The notes under the pieces: model-generated | Seen by the model: the letters and a program-made list of their open reading frames with translations, nothing else | Database searches by the model: none | Told to the model about the DNA's origin: nothing | Part shown: positions 7,101 through 8,290 of the stretch, in pieces | Layout of the letters: every line of letters begins with the position of its first letter | How positions within the stretch are numbered: position 1 is the first letter of the stretch | Source of the DNA: an uncultured Blautia sp. | GTDB lineage: Bacteria > Bacillota > Clostridia > Lachnospirales > Lachnospiraceae | Direction of reading: 5' to 3' | Assembly: GCA_934408705.1 (NCBI GenBank) | Contig: CAKRVL010000102.1 | Span: 1 to 8,290 of the forward strand | Length of the DNA stretch: 8,290 nucleotides | Made by a program: the position numbers and the translations under genes

Positions 7101-7132
7101 GTGAAAAGGGGGCACATCCATGCCCCCGTCAC
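7101..7132 (-). terminator. GC-rich hairpin between the binding-protein and OppD-like genes (probable leaky terminator)
   Basis: On the minus strand GGGGGCA is not the 5' arm; the transcript reads TGGGGGC-type pairing as follows: GTGA, a one-base bulge C, GGGGGCA, loop TGGATG, TGCCCCC, then TTTT and CAC. In plus coordinates the arms GGGGGCA (7108-7114) and TGCCCCC (7121-7127) form 7 perfect pairs around a 6-base loop. GTGA (7101-7104) and TCAC (7129-7132) can add 4 outer pairs by closing over the U tract. The hairpin lies 15 bases after the binding-protein stop. The U tract is only four long, so termination is probably partial. The usual role of such a structure is to give more binding-protein mRNA than transporter mRNA, or to protect its 3' end. 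That role is inferred from position. Confidence 0.6.
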
Positions 7133-7147
7133 ATTTATTATCTTTCC

Positions 7148-8290
7148 TTATTCTTCAATTGTCCAATCTGCAACATTCCAGAAAATTCCAACTCCGTGAT
7201 GTCCCATAATGGTGTCTGGATCAATTCCCTTAACATTGCTATCTGCTACATAGTTCGCATCAATATAGCAGATCATTGCATAAGCAGGATCCTCTGCAAG
7301 CGCTTCCTGGAACTTAGCATAAGCCTCTGCACGAACCTCCGGGTCATCGGTCTGTCTTGCTTCTGTCAGATACTGGTCAACTTTCTCGTTAGAGTAGCTG
7401 GAGTAGTTAGCTCCCTTATCTGTTCCAAATACTTTATATGTATGATCATCAGCGTCAAATGGGCTTCCCCAGCCAATGAGGAATGCCATCTGTCCAGCCC
7501 AGTCTGTCTGTGCCGGGATCTCTACGGATACATCCATACCAATTTCTTTCAGCTCCTGTGCTGCGATCTGTGCCATATCAATACGTACCTGATCTCCTGC
7601 ACTTACGCTGATCACAAATCCCACTTTCTCACCATCGCGGTAATAGAAGCCGTCATCACCCATTTCACAGCCTGCTGCTTCCAGAATTTCTTTTGCTTTT
7701 TCCGGATTATAATCGTAATGCTCTACATTCTCGTTATTATAGATATTTCTCTGAAGAGGGCCGTAAGCAGGCATTCCCTGTCCCAAAATAACTGCATCAA
7801 TGATTGCCTGACGGTCAAGGGCATAGCATACTGCAGGAATCAGGTCACGGTTCTTCTGCCAATATTCATTACCAAAGTTAAACATGATACCACGATAATC
7901 AGCAGTCTTCATATCATAGCAGGTGAATGCATCGTCATCTGCAAATGTAGCTGCATCCTTCGGTGTTAACAGTGCAAGATTCAGCTCTCCGGATTTTAAC
8001 TGCAGTGCCTTTGCATTATCGTCTGGTACGATTTTAAATACGACCTTGTCAATGTTAGGCTCGCCTTTAAAATAATTCTCGTTCTTTGTCAGCGTGATTG
8101 CCTGTCCTTCATCCCAAGATTCAATCATGTATGGGCCTGTTCCGATCGGATGGCGGAAGAAATCAGATGTCTGCATATCTTCGCCCTCCAGCAGATGCTT
8201 CGGAAGTACAGCCATTGTCATATAGTCAAGAAATGCAACGTTTTTGTCTTCCAGTTTAAATGCAACTGTGTGATCATCGATTACATTGAT
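7148..8290 (-). CDS. ABC transporter solute-binding protein, family 5 (Opp/Dpp type), N-terminus cut by window edge
   Basis: This is the C-terminal 380 residues of an extracellular binding protein (SBP_bac_5 family) that delivers substrate to the OppBC-like channel. The frame stays open to the right edge, adding 23 codons (translated INVIDDHTVAFKLEDKNVAF, then LDY) before the first internal methionine at 8221, which is therefore not the start. Family features are the strand TVAFKLEDKN, then LPKHLLEG, the highly typical PIGTGPYMIESWDEGQAITL with KNENYFKGEPNIDKVVFKIV, and the later AICYALDR-like segment (AVCYALDRQAIIDAVILGQG). About 150 residues are missing compared with the usual 520-550, including the expected lipoprotein signal. 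The stop is TAA at 7148-7150, followed by a hairpin. It leads the operon in the visible order. The family binds peptides, nickel and some oligosaccharides; the alpha-galactosidase downstream suggests a sugar ligand, but this is not provable here. Confidence 0.93.
   Translation of the reverse strand: MNVIDDHTVAFKLEDKNVAFLDYMTMAVLPKHLLEGEDMQTSDFFRHPIGTGPYMIESWDEGQAITLTKNENYFKGEPNIDKVVFKIVPDDNAKALQLKSGELNLALLTPKDAATFADDDAFTCYDMKTADYRGIMFNFGNEYWQKNRDLIPAVCYALDRQAIIDAVILGQGMPAYGPLQRNIYNNENVEHYDYNPEKAKEILEAAGCEMGDDGFYYRDGEKVGFVISVSAGDQVRIDMAQIAAQELKEIGMDVSVEIPAQTDWAGQMAFLIGWGSPFDADDHTYKVFGTDKGANYSSYSNEKVDQYLTEARQTDDPEVRAEAYAKFQEALAEDPAYAMICYIDANYVADSNVKGIDPDTIMGHHGVGIFWNVADWTIEE

Noticed and set aside
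7079..7132. 18-codon N-terminal extension of the OppD-like protein from the ATG at 7132
   Set aside because: The extension is encoded by the hairpin and does not resemble ABC ATPase N-termini, whereas ATG 7078 has AAAGGA at 6 bases and begins the family match.
7070..7969. Open frame of 299 codons on the plus strand
   Set aside because: It runs antisense to the binding-protein gene and the hairpin, is rich in Cys, Ile and Ser with no recognisable domain, and has no convincing ribosome site. It is explained by codon use of the real gene on the other strand.
8219..8221. ATG at 8221 as the start of the binding-protein gene
   Set aside because: The frame is open to the window edge and the 23 upstream codons encode typical family 5 sequence, so this methionine is internal.

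Overview
The window looks like chromosomal DNA of a gut-type Firmicute, most likely a clostridial Lachnospiraceae-like organism. I infer this from moderate GC (low to mid 40s by eye, not counted), strong AGGAGG-type ribosome binding sites, tightly packed genes, and the pairing of a MsmR/AraC-type regulator with a cytoplasmic GH36 alpha-galactosidase. No species can be named from the sequence alone. All seven genes lie on the minus strand, so they are transcribed from high to low coordinates.

In transcription order the layout is as follows. (1) The C-terminal ~380 residues of a family 5 (Opp/Dpp-type) solute-binding protein, cut by the right edge (7148-8290). (2) A 69-bp gap carrying a GC-rich hairpin followed by TTTT, probably a leaky terminator or mRNA stabiliser. 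(3) Two ABC ATPases, OppD-like (6065-7078) and OppF-like (5152-6072). (4) Two permeases, OppB-like (4151-5155) and OppC-like (3267-4154). Genes 3 and 4 overlap by 4-8 bp and look translationally coupled; the OppF-like gene starts with TTG. (5) An AraC-family regulator 19 bp downstream (2336-3247). (6) A 104-bp gap with a -10 promoter element and an unusual inverted repeat. (7) A complete GH36 alpha-galactosidase (9-2231), whose stop codon is 8 bases from the left edge.

Read together, the binding protein would capture a small solute outside the membrane, the OppBC channel and OppDF ATPases would import it, the AraC protein would sense sugar, and the alpha-galactosidase would cleave alpha-galactosides such as melibiose, raffinose or stachyose in the cytoplasm. 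The transporter family is best known for peptides, so alpha-galactoside transport is an inference from gene context. There is precedent in the Sinorhizobium Agp system, whose binding protein is also of the peptide-binding type.

The most unusual signal is in the gap before the alpha-galactosidase. A 16-base sequence over the promoter's -35 region is repeated in inverted orientation, with one extra base, exactly over the alpha-galactosidase start codon. It may be a pair of operator sites for the AraC regulator. It may also be an RNA fold that hides the start codon only in transcripts reading through from the upstream operon. Apart from this the locus is an ordinary sugar-utilisation and transport cluster. 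I found no mobile element, CRISPR array, tRNA or rRNA.
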